The notes: generated by a model from the letters alone, not told the origin. A stretch of 64,000 nucleotides of DNA from Amyloporia xantha (GCA_036971615.1 JAYKKR010000011.1:1259683-1323682), one strand, 5' to 3'; numbered from the stretch's first letter, positions 24,359 to 36,169 are shown. Numbers and translations: made by a program.

Positions 24359-24814
24359 GGTTCTTTATCTGTATTATTGGTCTGAAATAAGAGTGTCAGA
24401 TCGTCAAGACTTTCAGAAAAGTCCAATGTGAATTGGGATCGTTCTTAATTCTCTTACATCTTGCTGTATAAGAGTATTCAGATTGTAAGAAATTATTGTC
24501 AATTTGACACAAAAGAAACTAAGGAGGAAAATGGGTGTATAAGAAATAATAAGACTATAATACAGATTGTAAATGGGAGGAGTCAATTGTCAGTATGAAG
24601 TTCAGAGCAGAAAGTAGATAAGAATGTAAGACATATGTATATATTTAATTCTGAGAATAACCTCAGGACACAAAGATAAATTGAATTCATCAAGGAAGGT
24701 TCAATTCATAGAGATAAGACAACACAGAATTTCAGACAATCATAATTTTTTAAGATCAGCAAGTCAGTAAGTAGTACATGAATCAATACTTTGTAAGACA
24801 TAAGGCCCACACAA
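24359..24814. other. AT-rich left subterminal region
   Basis: AT-rich, gene-free sequence with scattered CTTAA/TTAAG motifs, such as TTCTTAATTCTCTTAC. It mirrors the composition of 34255-35245 at the other end. It may hold transposase binding sites; that is inference. Confidence 0.45.
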
Positions 24815-27800
24815 TTAATGTAGGATCTCAAAAGCATGGTGATCTGCATACTTCAAGTTGTTGATATAAAAGGATGTAAAGGTATCCAAGGAATTGTAAT
24901 GTTTAAGATTATTTGGAACCCGACGTCTGCCATAGACGCCAATCAGATGGGCAGCTCGGATGATTGAGTCCACAGGAATGACGGATACTTGGGGAAGACC
25001 ACGCCTACGTCTCGCCGGACGCACGATCCACATTCCAGTGTCTTCGTCTACTTCGTCGCAAACACGTTCAAACCAACGTACAAGTGCGGAAGGGTATTCC
25101 ACACCATTGAGCTTGAATGAGAAGAACAGGAGGATGCGGACGACAAAGAAACTGTCGCGCGTTTCACCCCTCTGATTATGTTTTACCAGCGCGCAGTCAA
25201 AGCGGGCATGGGCTGTTTTAAACCAGCGCGGAGTTGCGCGGATGTGCTCCCGGCGCATTCCACCAATACCGGAAGGGTCACTAGGTGCGTAGAAGGTTGC
25301 AGCGGCCGAGTAGAAGACATTAATCTTCTGATTATAGGGGAGTACAGGACATTGAGAGAGCGGCACAACGAATCCAAGTAGCGGCTGCTCGGGGTTTCGC
25401 AAGTCGAACAAGAACCGCCGTATGAATTCGCCTAGCTGAGGTTGATTAATTTCAATAGCTAAGCCTGAAACCGACTTAGAATGTTTGCGTTCTGTCACGT
25501 AATGAATATCATCACACAACTGCGAAGACATAATCGTTGATGACTCACGGATGGTTGCTGCCATTACAATGAATCCGCAGACAGTCGGACCAGCGATCAC
25601 TCCCTCTGGTATAACTTCAGCTGGAAGATGTTCGACTTCAATATTGTTAATTGGTAGGTCATCACTTCCAGGCTCTGCAGCATCCCCGTTGCCGGCGTAC
25701 TGATCGAAAAGTGCTATGTGACCAGGATCAATAAAATGATTGAACACAATTTAGACGGTGGTACTTACGCTGCAGCGCGCGATATGCTGCGAGTAGACAT
25801 GTTCCTTCTAGCATCCCCCGAGCTGAGAAATCAACACGTGCTGCGGCGAGCTTTTCTAGCCGCTGATTAGTCAACAACATCTGTCCGAGTGGCTCATAAT
25901 GACTAGAGCGTCGATAGGGTTCCTTCACGGCCTTGATGTGTTTAGCCTCCGTGATTGATGAACAGAGTCCATTGGGAGCACCATATTCCCATATCATCAA
26001 GAGGTAGTGGCGAAGGGAATGCTGGCGGGGAAGATTGAATCCGGTTTCACATACACCAGAAGTCTCGAAGATAGGCCGGTAGTGGTAAAAACGTTCTAAA
26101 GCGTCTTGCAGGTCTTGAAGGGTCTTCTCGTTGTGAACGTTACGTCGCGCGATGTAGCAAAATTCGAGGAATGCGCGGATTGCACGGATCATATCCACTG
26201 GGACATAACCAGCGATCGCCGGCAGGTAAACCTATAAGTTAAAGTATTAAGTAATTGTGGCACAAGCCAGCGAGGTGTTCTGCACACCTTCATCAGTGCT
26301 TTAGAGTCGTCGCCGGTCCATTGCTTAAATCCACGGCCTTCATGAAACCGCCGCAGACCTGCAAATGCAGGAACAGCCGCTATTCTAATACAGATATCAG
26401 CCGTGTCGAATTCCTTATATGGCTTGGTACTGACCGTCGATCTATGTCGGCCATGATCTTCTGGCCACCGCGTTTTCCATGCTCCAGCTCAAGATATTGT
26501 TCCACCCATTCAACGAGGTGATCTTTGAAGGTTCCCTTGATTAATTGGTGGAGCAGATCCGGAGAGAGAAGTTCATGGATGTCGGCTCTGGGAAAGTCGT
26601 TCGTGAATGGCTATATGAAAGGAAGTGTCAGCGCTCGTCATACGAAGCTAAAGAATGGAGTGTTGTTCAAGGAGAAAGTGAGACAAGATGATAAATTAGG
26701 AGAACCAGATTCGGAACGAAAGTCTTGTATGTGACAGCAGGGACGGTGATGGAACACATGTGATCGCAGCGCGAGAGAAGTCGAAGTAGCGTGTGGGCAG
26801 TTGGCGTCGTGCAGGGGCTTGCGGGAGAGGACGATGTACTGTTGCATCGGACTAATGCGAAGCCAATTCTTGCCGCTGTTCCTACTCGAGGGGCTGCCTG
26901 CATAGAATCTGTCCAATGTCGGCTGAGGAGAGCAGTATCGAAATCCGACCAGCGTGTCATTCCGCAATCGGTCGTTTCGGTCATTAGCCACCTGACATCC
27001 AAGGATGTCTTCAGGTTTCGGAGGTCGAGAGCGTCCTGTGCATCGGGCCACGGCGACGCATGGCCACCGCTCGTGCATACTATCAAGGCCGCCGCCGCTC
27101 ACTGCTCGCGCCACTCATAGCGAGGATGCGGCGGACCCACGCCTTCTCGTAATGGGCCTTGATACTGCCTTCCTCCGGTATACTCGCCCTGTCGTGCTCT
27201 AATAAGTATACCCGCTGAATCCCAGGAACTCCGCGCAGGCTGATCGAATTCAACATAGTGTTCTCCAGCTGGTGCAGGAAAATGTCTTCCTCTGCGGTGT
27301 CCATACCGTCCTCGTCCTTGTCAGTGCCACCTAGGACGCGACAGCGAATGATGAGCTTTTCGGAGTTATCTTCGCTCCAGATGACGAATAGGTCAGTTTT
27401 GAAACTTTCCGCGATCCGTCCGGCGACATAAGACATGGTCAATTTGCGATCAATCATCTTCGCGCGATCCAACTCCAGCCGCGGTAACCAGGGAGATTGC
27501 AGATGGAGCTTTTGTTCCACTTCTTCATCAGGGATGGCAAAGAATGATTCCACGAAGACGCTGTCCTCCTCGATGATAGTAGAACTGGGGTCAGGAGCGT
27601 ACCATATCTCGACGGAGGCAGTGACTGTGCGAAGCGATGTATAAGCCAATTCTTGTTGTACGCCATTCGCGAGAATCTGATCCTTGGCGATTTCGGGTTC
27701 GAGATATACTGAAAGCGAAGGCATTTTGAGGTTTGTTGCCACATGATGATTTCCTTCAGGCGAGGGACACCCAAGGTAATGTTCTTGCTGGAGACACCTG

Positions 27801-30800
27801 CGTAGTGGAACGTGTTCAAGGTCATCTGCGTAGCTGGCTCTCCAATCAACTGCGCCGCCAATGTCCCACACATCTCACCGGGATGTGCGAGAGACTGATT
27901 GAATTTTGCCTCGATCTCTCCCAATACCCATTCAACCGCCTCCCGGTTAAGATGGAATTTCTCCAACACCTGCTGAGCAGCAAAGGTGGCCCGCAAATGT
28001 ATACGGAACTTCAAAGTGGCATTGTTCTGAGTCTCGTTGCTAAAGGACGTGTCGCTCGCCACGAACGACGACCGGCCGGTTTGCTAGATCACGGACAGAG
28101 TCGATAATATAGGCAGGGTCGAGATCGCTTGGCTTTCGTCTGTCGATATGGAAATGTTGAATAGCATTTTGAACAATCCGCTGTAGGTTGACCGGAAGAT
28201 GGTGTGGAATACTAGGATCCTGGCGACGGAAGACAAACTCGCGCAGTAATCGTCTGTCCTCGACGAGTTGTAGATATTCCTCGTCCAGCTTTGCCTGAAG
28301 TTCTAAGGAACTGTTGTCTAAACCAACTTGAAGGACCCCAGGGAGGAAGCCACCAGACAGGTCGGTAACGTCCACTCGATAGTTATGTTCAAATTCCCGA
28401 TTGTTCAAAGCGAATGTTTCTATATTCTAGCGCTCGATGAGCGCTCCGGTTGCATGTTCAGGGAATGAACCTCACCATGGACAGGACATTCTGCAGAGGT
28501 CGTGCTACCGAGGCGCGCGATTGAAACTTGACATTGGTCTTCATCCACGCACAGGATACCAAAGACAAATACAAAAGAAAGGGCTGCGAGACGGGTACTT
28601 ACCACAATATCACCGACGATACCATAATCATCCCATAAGACACCGAGTTCGAGTTCTTCCACCAATATATCTGTGTGAGCACGTGATCTTCGTCCACATT
28701 GAGCACCATCTAGGTCAGTACTTCGTGCTGTGCATCTAGATAATTGTCGGCATGAACAGAGTGAGCGGACAAAGAGTGGTGTAGCGCGCACTTCGGACAC
28801 CATCCCTGCACAATACAAGCCAGGAGCGCTTGTTCGGGATAATCTGCGATGTAGGGACCGAGACCATATATGATGCGTCGAAAGTGTCCATCGGCACAGC
28901 GGACAATCTCAGGTGTTGTCATCCCAGGCTTCAAGGACTCGAGTATTCTTGAAAGAGAAGAATGGAATAGTTGTCGGCGAAATTTGCGGAATCGGACATC
29001 ACCAGCATATTCCCTATCAGCTGTACGGAGTATGAGTCCAGCAAATCGACGCATGTCATAAAGTGAATGCCTACTCTTTGGAATTGCTAGAAACCCAATC
29101 AATGTGAGAGCGTCACGATGAGCACGCCGGACGTTATTATGGGTATTGCCAACGCCGAGATACAGTGGGTAGTATTCATTCTGCCCAGTTGCAACTGAGA
29201 CAGTCGTCTTATCGCTCCCAGTATCAGCGGAACGAACGCGCATCCGTGAGTGTTTGGATCACGGGCAATGGTATCCTGTAGAAAAGTTGTAATGAGATGT
29301 ATATTCACGACATGCCAGTGCTAGACACTGACCCCTTGTCTCCATGCCCAGTCTCCCGACATGAAGTTCTTCACTTCGCGGTGTTCCAATTCGTCAAAGA
29401 CGCGGACCGGACAATAGTCTATCTCGCCATCGAAATCTGGGTTTCCGATCATTTGCTCCGCTACTAGATGTGGGTCTCGGAAGAAGACGTCGAATTTTGA
29501 TAGCATCCATGGTGGTACATTGTCTTCGGGAATCTCTCCTTCATACGACATCTCGAAACTCTGCCATTTGACATCACCGAGCTTCGTGCTGTCAATAGTG
29601 TTGTATAGATCGTTTGTATTTATGAACGGCGGAGCGTCATTGTGTTTCAGGAGCGATGCTGCCCAGAGCTCCATGATAAAATCCACGTTTGGTGCAGACA
29701 TCTGCGCCTTCTTGAAAAGGAATTCCGCTGCCTCATATTCGAGACGGTCGTTGTACGGACTCCAATCGTTTTGCGCAGGTACTGGTCTTGGAGGTGGTGG
29801 AGTGTCTGCTGCCAGATAGTTGCCGTCCTTGTCGCAGGGAGTTCCTAGCGCAGATCTTGTGAGTTTGTGAGTCTCGAATGCACTTACGAACAAGCATACC
29901 GTTTATGTACTGATGATACTCAAATCTCACGGGCTCAGCTGATTCCGAGCTGCTGCCATCCTCATCATCTGAGGCTTCTTCAACGAAGGGTCTATAGCGT
30001 CGTCGGTCCGCGCCATTCTGAGAGTCCTCAGAAGGTGGAATGTCTGCGACTTGAATCAAGTTAGCGCGAGAAATTCGAAGCTCGGGCGTCACCATACTCA
30101 CAAGCTTCAGCATACCCGGGCAAGTATGCAGGCTGGAAGCCGTCCTCACTCTCAAAGTGGTTGTCCTGAGGTGGGAACTCATCAGCTAAGCAAACGTCAG
30201 TGTCACCGCATCTGTTATAAACGGGACAAATGAACCTTCAATTCCTTGCACATCTTCTTCGGCCTCGTCGTCTGCGTCTGCATCTTCGTCTGCGTCTTTG
30301 TCTTTGTCTTTGTCTTTGTCTTCGTCTGCATCTGCGTCTGCATCTTCGTCCTTATCCTCATCTCCGTCTACATCTACGTCTGCGCCTGCACCTGCGTCTG
30401 CGTCTGCGTCCTCATCCGAGTACTCATCTGAGTCCCCGTCTCCGCGTCCGTCTACATCTGCCTGTTCATCTGCGTCTGCGTCTGCATCTGCATCTTCATC
30501 TTCATGACGCCGGTCTTCATCGTCGCGTGAGCTGGTGTCAGACCCAGCATTGGAAACCTGCATGTCGTTGTCCATATCAAGGATTTGCTGATCCAAATTC
30601 ATGTCGCTGGGCACAGCACCAGCATCTACCTCATCTTGAGAGCGTGCAGCTTCGTCTTCCATTTCTACATCCCAAAGTCGAGATTGGGCGCGCGAGGTCT
30701 GACTGCGAATATCCTCACACACTATTAAGAGATTGAAGGTCAATATGGATATATAAACAGACTTTGGGGCTATGATTCGAGACACTTACTCGATTCGCTA

Positions 30801-31000
30801 GATCCTTCTACATCATCCTCTGCTATGTTCATGACTCTGTCACCCTGCGGCGGAAGCTCGTTGGCTAGAATCGAATGTTTCGTTCGCGCGTGCTTCGTGC
30901 ATCCTGACTGGCTTTTGAAGCGTCGGGTGCAGAAAGGGTATGGACAATCAAACGGACAGTTCTGATCCTTGAGACTTTTGAGAGTAGTAGATTTAGACAT
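24815..31000 (-). CDS. Plavaka family transposase (multi-exon, one intron enlarged by an insertion)
   Basis: The first exon (31000-30790) starts MSKSTTL and carries a C2H2 zinc finger (CPYPFC...H..TKH). Next comes an acidic Asp/Ala/Glu repeat (30.25-30.5 kb), then [18 protein letters not shown], the family's conserved N-terminal block. The catalytic region follows ([14 protein letters not shown]...[20 protein letters not shown]). After [11 protein letters not shown] a 2 kb intron (about 28609-26608) holds another element. Coding resumes with [20 protein letters not shown], ...MADIDRR, and the C-terminal exons with [20 protein letters not shown]. These blocks match the Plavaka transposases of Agaricomycetes as I remember them. 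One junction (about 29888/29855) does not phase cleanly, so the copy may be damaged. Exon limits are partly approximate. Confidence 0.8.
27029..28493 (-). mobile_element. Small gene-carrying element with RPB1 fragment, nested in the transposase intron
   Basis: The right end (complement reads CAGAATGTCCTGTCC) is nearly identical to the left end of the element at 62926-63491. The left end reads GAGCGTCCTGTGCATC, an imperfect inverted match. Flanking bases CGGAGGTCGA (27019-27028) and CAGAGGTCGT (28494-28503) agree at 8 of 10 positions and could be a decayed target duplication. About 1.27 kb of the 1465 bp interior is RPB1-like. The structure resembles Pack-MULE type gene capture; the superfamily is inferred. 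Confidence 0.55.
27140..28408 (-). pseudogene. Fragment of RNA polymerase II largest subunit (RPB1)
   Basis: Reads through the part of RPB1 after the cleft region: [13 protein letters not shown], then [29 protein letters not shown], then [33 protein letters not shown] and the trigger-loop/jaw part up to [10 protein letters not shown]1 is the catalytic subunit of RNA polymerase II, but this covers only about 400 of its ~1700 residues. Two single-base frameshifts break it: one near 28060 (before the NNATLKF block) and one near 27747 (KEII/MW, where an A seems lost). It has no start, no active-site loop and no C-terminal repeat, so it cannot be a working gene. It lies on the same strand as the surrounding transposase. 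Confidence 0.88.
30240..30510 (-). repeat. Hexanucleotide repeat coding for an acidic Asp-Ala/Asp-Lys tract
   Basis: Repeats of GTCTGC, GTCTTT and similar hexamers on the plus strand. On the coding strand they give alternating DADADA, DKDKDK and DVDVDG in the N-terminal region of the transposase. The plus-strand frames here (Leu/Arg or Val/Phe rich) are antisense artefacts. Confidence 0.8.
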
Positions 31001-31248
31001 AGTACCAGATTACAATGTTCAGTATCATGAGAGTATATCGACTGAGATTGCAGCGGCCGGCTTGACTCCACACAATTGATCCCAATTATCCTGTATTTGC
31101 GCACATTTTAGACGCCGGTTTCTTGCCAGCAACCATCGCAATTCGGACTTACTCACTGCGCTACGTCTTCTTCAAAACTTCGCATCCATCTCCTTCAAGT
31201 TTTCCAGAACCTCGCATCCATCTCGCCCCACTGTCCTGCTGATCAATC

Positions 31249-34200
31249 ATGCAGACTCGGTCGAAAAACGCGCAGCAGCACCCTGGCCAGGTTGACTTAC
31301 CTGCACGTCGGGCCAGCAAAGCTGAGGTGCAAGCAGCCAAAAAGAAGAGCGCGGAAGCCAAGCAGGCGAAGGTTGATGCAAAGGAACGGGGCATTGACCG
31401 TATTGCTGGTGTAGAGAATAAGCTGGCGGCTCGTGATGAGGACAATGATCGTCAGCGAGTGCTACGACCTACACGGAAGAGTAAACCCGGTCAGTCTCTA
31501 GCGTCTTCCTCGCATTGATATTACGCTCATTGTTCTTGAGCAAGGCCATAAAAAGCGTGAAGTGTCGAGATCTGATAGCGATGATGAGCAAGGCGAACAT
31601 GAGGAAGAGGCAAATCAATCTTCTGACAGTGATAGCGATCTTGTTATACTGGCCCCTCCGAAACGACAGCGAAAGGCCGCTCCGCGCAAGTCGCCGCCGA
31701 TTATACTTGAAGAGACTTCGTCGGGAGATGAGGCTGTCATGAGTCTGAGGAGACGGTCGAGCAAGGTTTCCCGGAAAGAGGTAGTTGAAGAAGCTGAGGC
31801 GCCGCCATCTCCGAAGAAACTATCAAAGAAGGCAGCAAGCAAGAGGAGAGTTCCTGTCGAAAGCGAAGTCGAGGAAAGTGAATTCGAGATGGTGCAAAGT
31901 GATGGCGAGTCGGATGCAGGTGATGTTGAGGCGGATGAAGGTGAGGGCGACGAAAGTGAGGGCGACGAAAGTGAGGGCGACGAAAGTGAGGGCGACGAAA
32001 GTGAGGAGGATGAAGTCCCCATCCTTGATGCGACAGAGGAAGAGGATCGCCCGAAGAAGAAAACCAAGAAGACCAATGTTTCGACGAGAGATGCAATAGA
32101 GGAAGCTCGCAGGCAAGCAAAGGGGAAGGGAAAGGAGGTCGTGAGCAAGGTGTCGAAGTCGAAGGGCAAGGAGGTCGTGAGCAAGGTGTCAAAGTCGAAG
32201 GCGAAAGATCATGATCGTGATACCGATATGGATAAGGCGCCCAAAAATACCAAGTCCGTTCTGCTCCTATTTTCTTATCTCCGCACCATCACTGACCATG
32301 AATCGTTGCTCCCTGCTATCCCTGGACCAAACCACTCTATACTACCATACACTTAGGACTACGGCACCGAAAAAGAAGGCTGTTACGACCTCTATCAAGG
32401 AGTGGTCTACCAATCTCGCTACGGAATGGCAAGCTCCATCTAATAATAGCGCATCTGCCAGCCATCGAACTGCTTCCTCCTCTACTGCTATCTCAGGCTC
32501 ACGCGGCACAGGCCCTCCGACTAGCACTGCCTCACAGAATCAAGGATCTTCTAAAAGCGGCAAGGGATCAGCCTCAAGTTCAAAAAGCGCGCCAAACGCG
32601 GGGGGGAATGTACAAGTCAAATTAAGTGACTTCCTCAGCGACAATGAAGACGTCGAGCGGTTGGCCGCCTTGTCTAGTCCAGTGAAGGCTGTTGGAGCAC
32701 GAAATGAAAACATGGTGAGTCGGCGTACTATACATGTACGTCCGGAGCTAACGCCATGTTGCCTTCCAGAGGACGATCAAGATGGAAGAGGTAGATTTGA
32801 CGCCACAACCCAAGCATTCACGATCCACGGCTAACGTATGGTTTTACATACATAGGACACTATTATTCTACTGATAATGACTCTATTCTCAGATGGGCGT
32901 CAAGATTCATGAGGCCGGTGAGACTAGTGTCACGCCGCAGCCAAAACGCATAGCGGAGTGCAGTTGCGGTGAGCCATTCATCATGGTAGTATATTTTCGC
33001 TGACTGATGGAATTTTCAGACTGCATTTGCAGATTACGACGAAGCCGCACCCCCGAAGAAGGTTCTTGCTAGACCTCGGGCGAAGTCCACCAAAGGTAGT
33101 AAGTCGGCTAAGACCACCGATCACTCTGACGGCGAGGACCACGATATGGATGCCGCCAATGAAAACCAGTCCGATGTAGGGGGGGGCACGGTAGCCACTG
33201 CCAGAGGCCGCAAAGTCTGGACGAATCAGTCACTCCCCCCCCAGGCCCGGGGAAACATTACTGTTTGGCGTGGTAACTACGTGACAACGGCCACGGAAGA
33301 TGTAGGTACAATGCAAAATCCCTGGGTCCCGGAGAGTCACCCCAAGTACGTGAGGAACCTGCAACTTATCTGGATCGCCATCTACGGCAAAACATATCAG
33401 CTGTTAACATTCGACGATCCCATCGAGGGTGTGGTGAGTCTACTGCCGCCAGTATCTACATTGCTCACTCGTTGACAAATGCATATATTTTAAGATGCAT
33501 CAGCGGCTGTATGAGTGGCGCTCCGGCTTCGGTTCTGCTTCGTTGTCTGTCCTCGAAAGTCTCTTCAGAGACCTAGGCTACAAGACCAGCAAGACACGCG
33601 GAGAGCTTGCTGCTTATCTGCTTCACGGAAAGCGATTCTTATGGGAAGACGCGAGGGGCGATAACAAAGCGGTGAGCATTCGCAAGTACATCTGTTCTAG
33701 CTACCTTCGCATTAACGGACTACTTTAGTTGTGGAAGGGCCTTTTCCGATCGCCGTTCCTTATCCGCACGGCTGCCTATCATCTGGGCTTTATCTCTGGT
33801 AGGTGTGAGAAAGTCGGCGGTCTCTACGAAAAAGGAGAAGCCCGTCCTCCCATTGGCGCCATTGCCCTAGCGGCTGCGGCTGTAAGTTTGTTATTTCAAG
33901 GTCATGTTCCTACACTCATCACGGTGGGTCGTTTTGCAGTGTGAACGCGCCCTTGTCCTATGGAAGGATCAAGCAATCGTTTATGAGGACGGAAAGACAA
34001 AAATACCGCTGTTGAGAAACCCGAAGACAGGCAAAGAGAGCAACATTGGGACAGCCTTCAATGCCGGAAAATACAGCTCGAAAACCCAAGAGTATGCGAT
34101 TTCCGTTGCGAAGCTCACGCCCAAGCGCCTGGAGAAGGTGGTCGATCTCATGAAGGATTGCTATCGTAGTACAAACGGAAGGGAGGACGAAGCTTGGGAA

Positions 34201-34254
34201 GCCAGTGACGGGAGCGACGATCGTGCAGAACTCATCGAAGCTGACTCCGAGTAG
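31249..34254 (+). CDS. DUF6532-like nuclear-type protein carried by the Plavaka element (9 exons, intact)
   Basis: Inferred exons: 31249-31489, 31545-32253, 32357-32714, 32770-32835, 32893-32968, 33033-33433, 33495-33671, 33729-33881, 33940-34254. Phases agree throughout and give about 831 aa. The N-terminal half is low-complexity: basic start MQTRSKNAQQ, Lys/Glu-rich helices, an EGDES repeat, two copies of KGKEVVSKVSKSK, and Ser-rich stretches. This suggests a nuclear, DNA- or chromatin-associated protein. The C-terminal third is globular and contains LWKGLFRSPFLIRTAAYHL and ...IGAIALAAAACERALVLW, which resemble the DUF6532 domain of Agaricomycetes. The gene lies inside the element's inverted repeats, opposite in strand to the transposase. 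The family name rests on memory of its motifs. Confidence 0.75.
31941..32005 (+). repeat. 15 bp coding repeat (EGDES)
   Basis: GAGGGCGACGAAAGT is repeated in tandem about four times, in frame, giving an acidic EGDES run. A second in-frame repeat of 39 bp follows at about 32127-32204 (KGKEVVSKVSKSK twice). Confidence 0.8.
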
Positions 34255-35245
34255 GTCAGTCGCCTCGTGAGTTTCTTATCTCTTTCTCGCGACCTATATC
34301 TCACGTCTACAGCGCAGGCCTTGTCTCGACTCGGTGGTATATACACGTCATGGGGCTGCTTCGCAACAGGACCTGTTCGCTAGCGTGATTCAACTCACCG
34401 CGCGATTATTCTCCATCGTCGCCTTTGCTTCTCAACAAGCCTTGCATAGGCCTTATTGTCATGTCTTTCGGACAATGTCTCGTACTCATATTTCATTCAT
34501 GATGCTGTATTAGATCGATCATCACGCAATCAGTCTCTTGTGATGTTGTGTCGTCATTTCGTTTGTTTTTACTTACATTTTTCTGCATTGTCTTAGATGC
34601 TCTGCACGTCGTTCTGCTGGCAGAACATTCCAAGGTTGTCTTGTGCCTCTTCTGGCCTTTGCGTGCGCAAAGCTTCTTATTATCATTGACCACTCTTAGA
34701 CTCGATAAATTGCATGTCTTGATGTATCTTACGATTCTTAATAATTTCTTATGACTCTTACGATCCGTCTGCGATCTGTCTGTTTTGTCTTATGACTCTT
34801 ACGATCCGTCTGTTTTGTCTTATGAAGTCTTTATGACTGCATACTTTGTCTTAGCTCTATACAAGTAATGCATTTATTTGTATCAAGAACATAAGGGGGC
34901 ATTTAAGAGATTAAGGTCACTTCAAAGCATGTCCCGGTAACATCAAGGTATTCAGGGGTGAAAAGTATGCTGGTAAATATTTAAGAGATGTCAGCCATAA
35001 TGCAGCAAGGCAGCAAATAAGACATTAAGAATGAGTCTTAGCTGTCTTGTCTGCGGTTGGCCCGATCTTGAATGATCATTAAGGACATTCCAAGGACTCA
35101 AGAGAATTCTAAGAGTGCAGATCGTTCTTATTTAAGAACACCTCTGTCTTAATTAAGACCGAATCAGATGCCATTAAGACCGTCTTTCTTACATAGATTT
35201 TTCTATTAATTTCCTTATGTTCTGTAATAAGGGAGCTAAGGTTGC
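34255..35245. other. AT-rich right subterminal region of the Plavaka element
   Basis: No gene. It contains a short tandem repeat (CTTATGACTCTTACGATCCG at about 34750-34820) and many TTAAGA/TCTTAA motifs at 35020-35200, including palindromic CTTAATTAAG. The composition mirrors the left subterminal region. Confidence 0.5.
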
Positions 35246-35272
35246 CTAAGGAAAAGTTGGGTTTTCCTGATG
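35246..35272 (-). repeat. Right terminal inverted repeat of the Plavaka element
   Basis: Plus strand ends GGGTTTTCCTGATG. Its complement begins CATCAGGAAAACCCAAC and matches the left end at 24331. Confidence 0.65.
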
Positions 35273-35492
35273 TGTCGTACGACCTGGTATTTTTCCAGAT
35301 GAAGGAACAAACAACCTAAGTCAAAAAATATGGAAGACGGATTGTGGAGGACGTACACATTCTTCAAAAATGCTGCAATCCCCGACAACCTCAATCTCAT
35401 AGATGGCGCATTGCAGAGACCGCCCGAGGAATAAAGATTTTCCGGAGGCTGAGTCGCATCTGCTTTCAGTATACATACCATTTGTGTTTCAG

Positions 35493-35603
35493 CAGTAGTG
35501 TCAGTTATAGTGGATAATCTTCTCAACACTTTGTACATTTTTTTGTCTAATCCACCCCACACCTGAGTGCTCCACACTCTTTAATCCTGGGATAATCTAG
35601 TGA
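35493..35603 (+). repeat. Left terminal inverted repeat of the KDZ element
   Basis: Contains GGATAATCTTCTCAACACT, a T7 run, ACCCCACACCTGAGTGC and ends near GATAATCTAGTG. Its complement is found at the right end with one mismatch in the core; the outer ~20 bp are less conserved. Confidence 0.88.
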
Positions 35604-36060
35604 GAAGTCACTTGGAGTCCTAATCCCAATCCAAAGATTATCTGCTTTGTTGGATTATCCCATGCTTACCCTATGATTATCCCAATTGTCCTCAGTGTCT
35701 CTCCCTTCATTATCCAGGATTATCCATGGGATAATCTAGCTCCATGGCCTCCATAATATGATCATCTCACCATGAATATAGACTCTGAACTTGAGATAAT
35801 CCACCTAGGATAATCCACTTCAGATTTTATTGAGCTAATCCTAATCCCAACTAGAGATTATCCACCTACAAGTTGATTGTGCTAACCCTACATCTAACAG
35901 ATTATCTACTCTATATTGAACTAGACATTATCCACATCCAAGTTTACTAGGCTAATCCTACATCTAATAGGGATTATCTACTCTATATATGCAGCACTAT
36001 ACCAGAGATAATCCATATCCAGCTTTAAGATGGTTAATCCTACCCTTAGAGTCAAACACC
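35604..36060. repeat. Left subterminal array of GATTATCC motifs
   Basis: About a dozen copies of GATTATCC/GGATAATC and one-base variants, in both orientations and irregularly spaced. No gene. Probably transposase binding sites (inference). Confidence 0.75.
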
Positions 36061-36169
36061 AGGGAGGACAGGGCACACGCAACATGCGCGCACTGTGCAG
36101 CCCCGTTCGCGTGTTTCCCGCACCCGATCAGTCTCCGCCCACGGCGGGTAACTCCAGTAACTAGGATGA

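Larger units (their letters stand above)
24331..35272. mobile_element. Plavaka-type DNA transposon, 10.9 kb, with a DUF6532-like passenger gene
   Basis: Imperfect terminal inverted repeats of about 27 bp bound the element: CATCAGCAAAACCCAAC on the left and the complement of CATCAGGAAAACCCAAC on the right. Inside are a Plavaka-family transposase (minus), a nine-exon gene (plus), and AT-rich subterminal DNA rich in TTAAGA/TCTTAA at both ends. The same CATCAGGAAAA end is seen on the element at 60.1-62.2 kb, which supports the borders. No clear target duplication was found. Confidence 0.7.

Noticed and set aside
27083..28408. RPB1-like frames as the genome's real RPB1 gene
   Set aside because: Only about a quarter of the protein is present, two frameshifts break it, and it lies inside a transposase intron between short inverted ends.
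28431..28447. AGCGCTC-ATC-GAGCGCT hairpin followed by CTAG as a Helitron 3' end
   Set aside because: It lies inside the gene-carrying element; the inverted end plus near-duplicate flank explains the border better, and no 5' TC end or T after CTAG is seen.
30230..30736. Plus-strand Leu/Arg-rich and Val/Phe-rich frames
   Set aside because: They are antisense readings of the acidic hexanucleotide repeat in the transposase.
31615..32192. Minus-strand Ser-rich and His/Pro-rich frames
   Set aside because: They are antisense to the acidic and basic repeats of the intact DUF6532-like gene.
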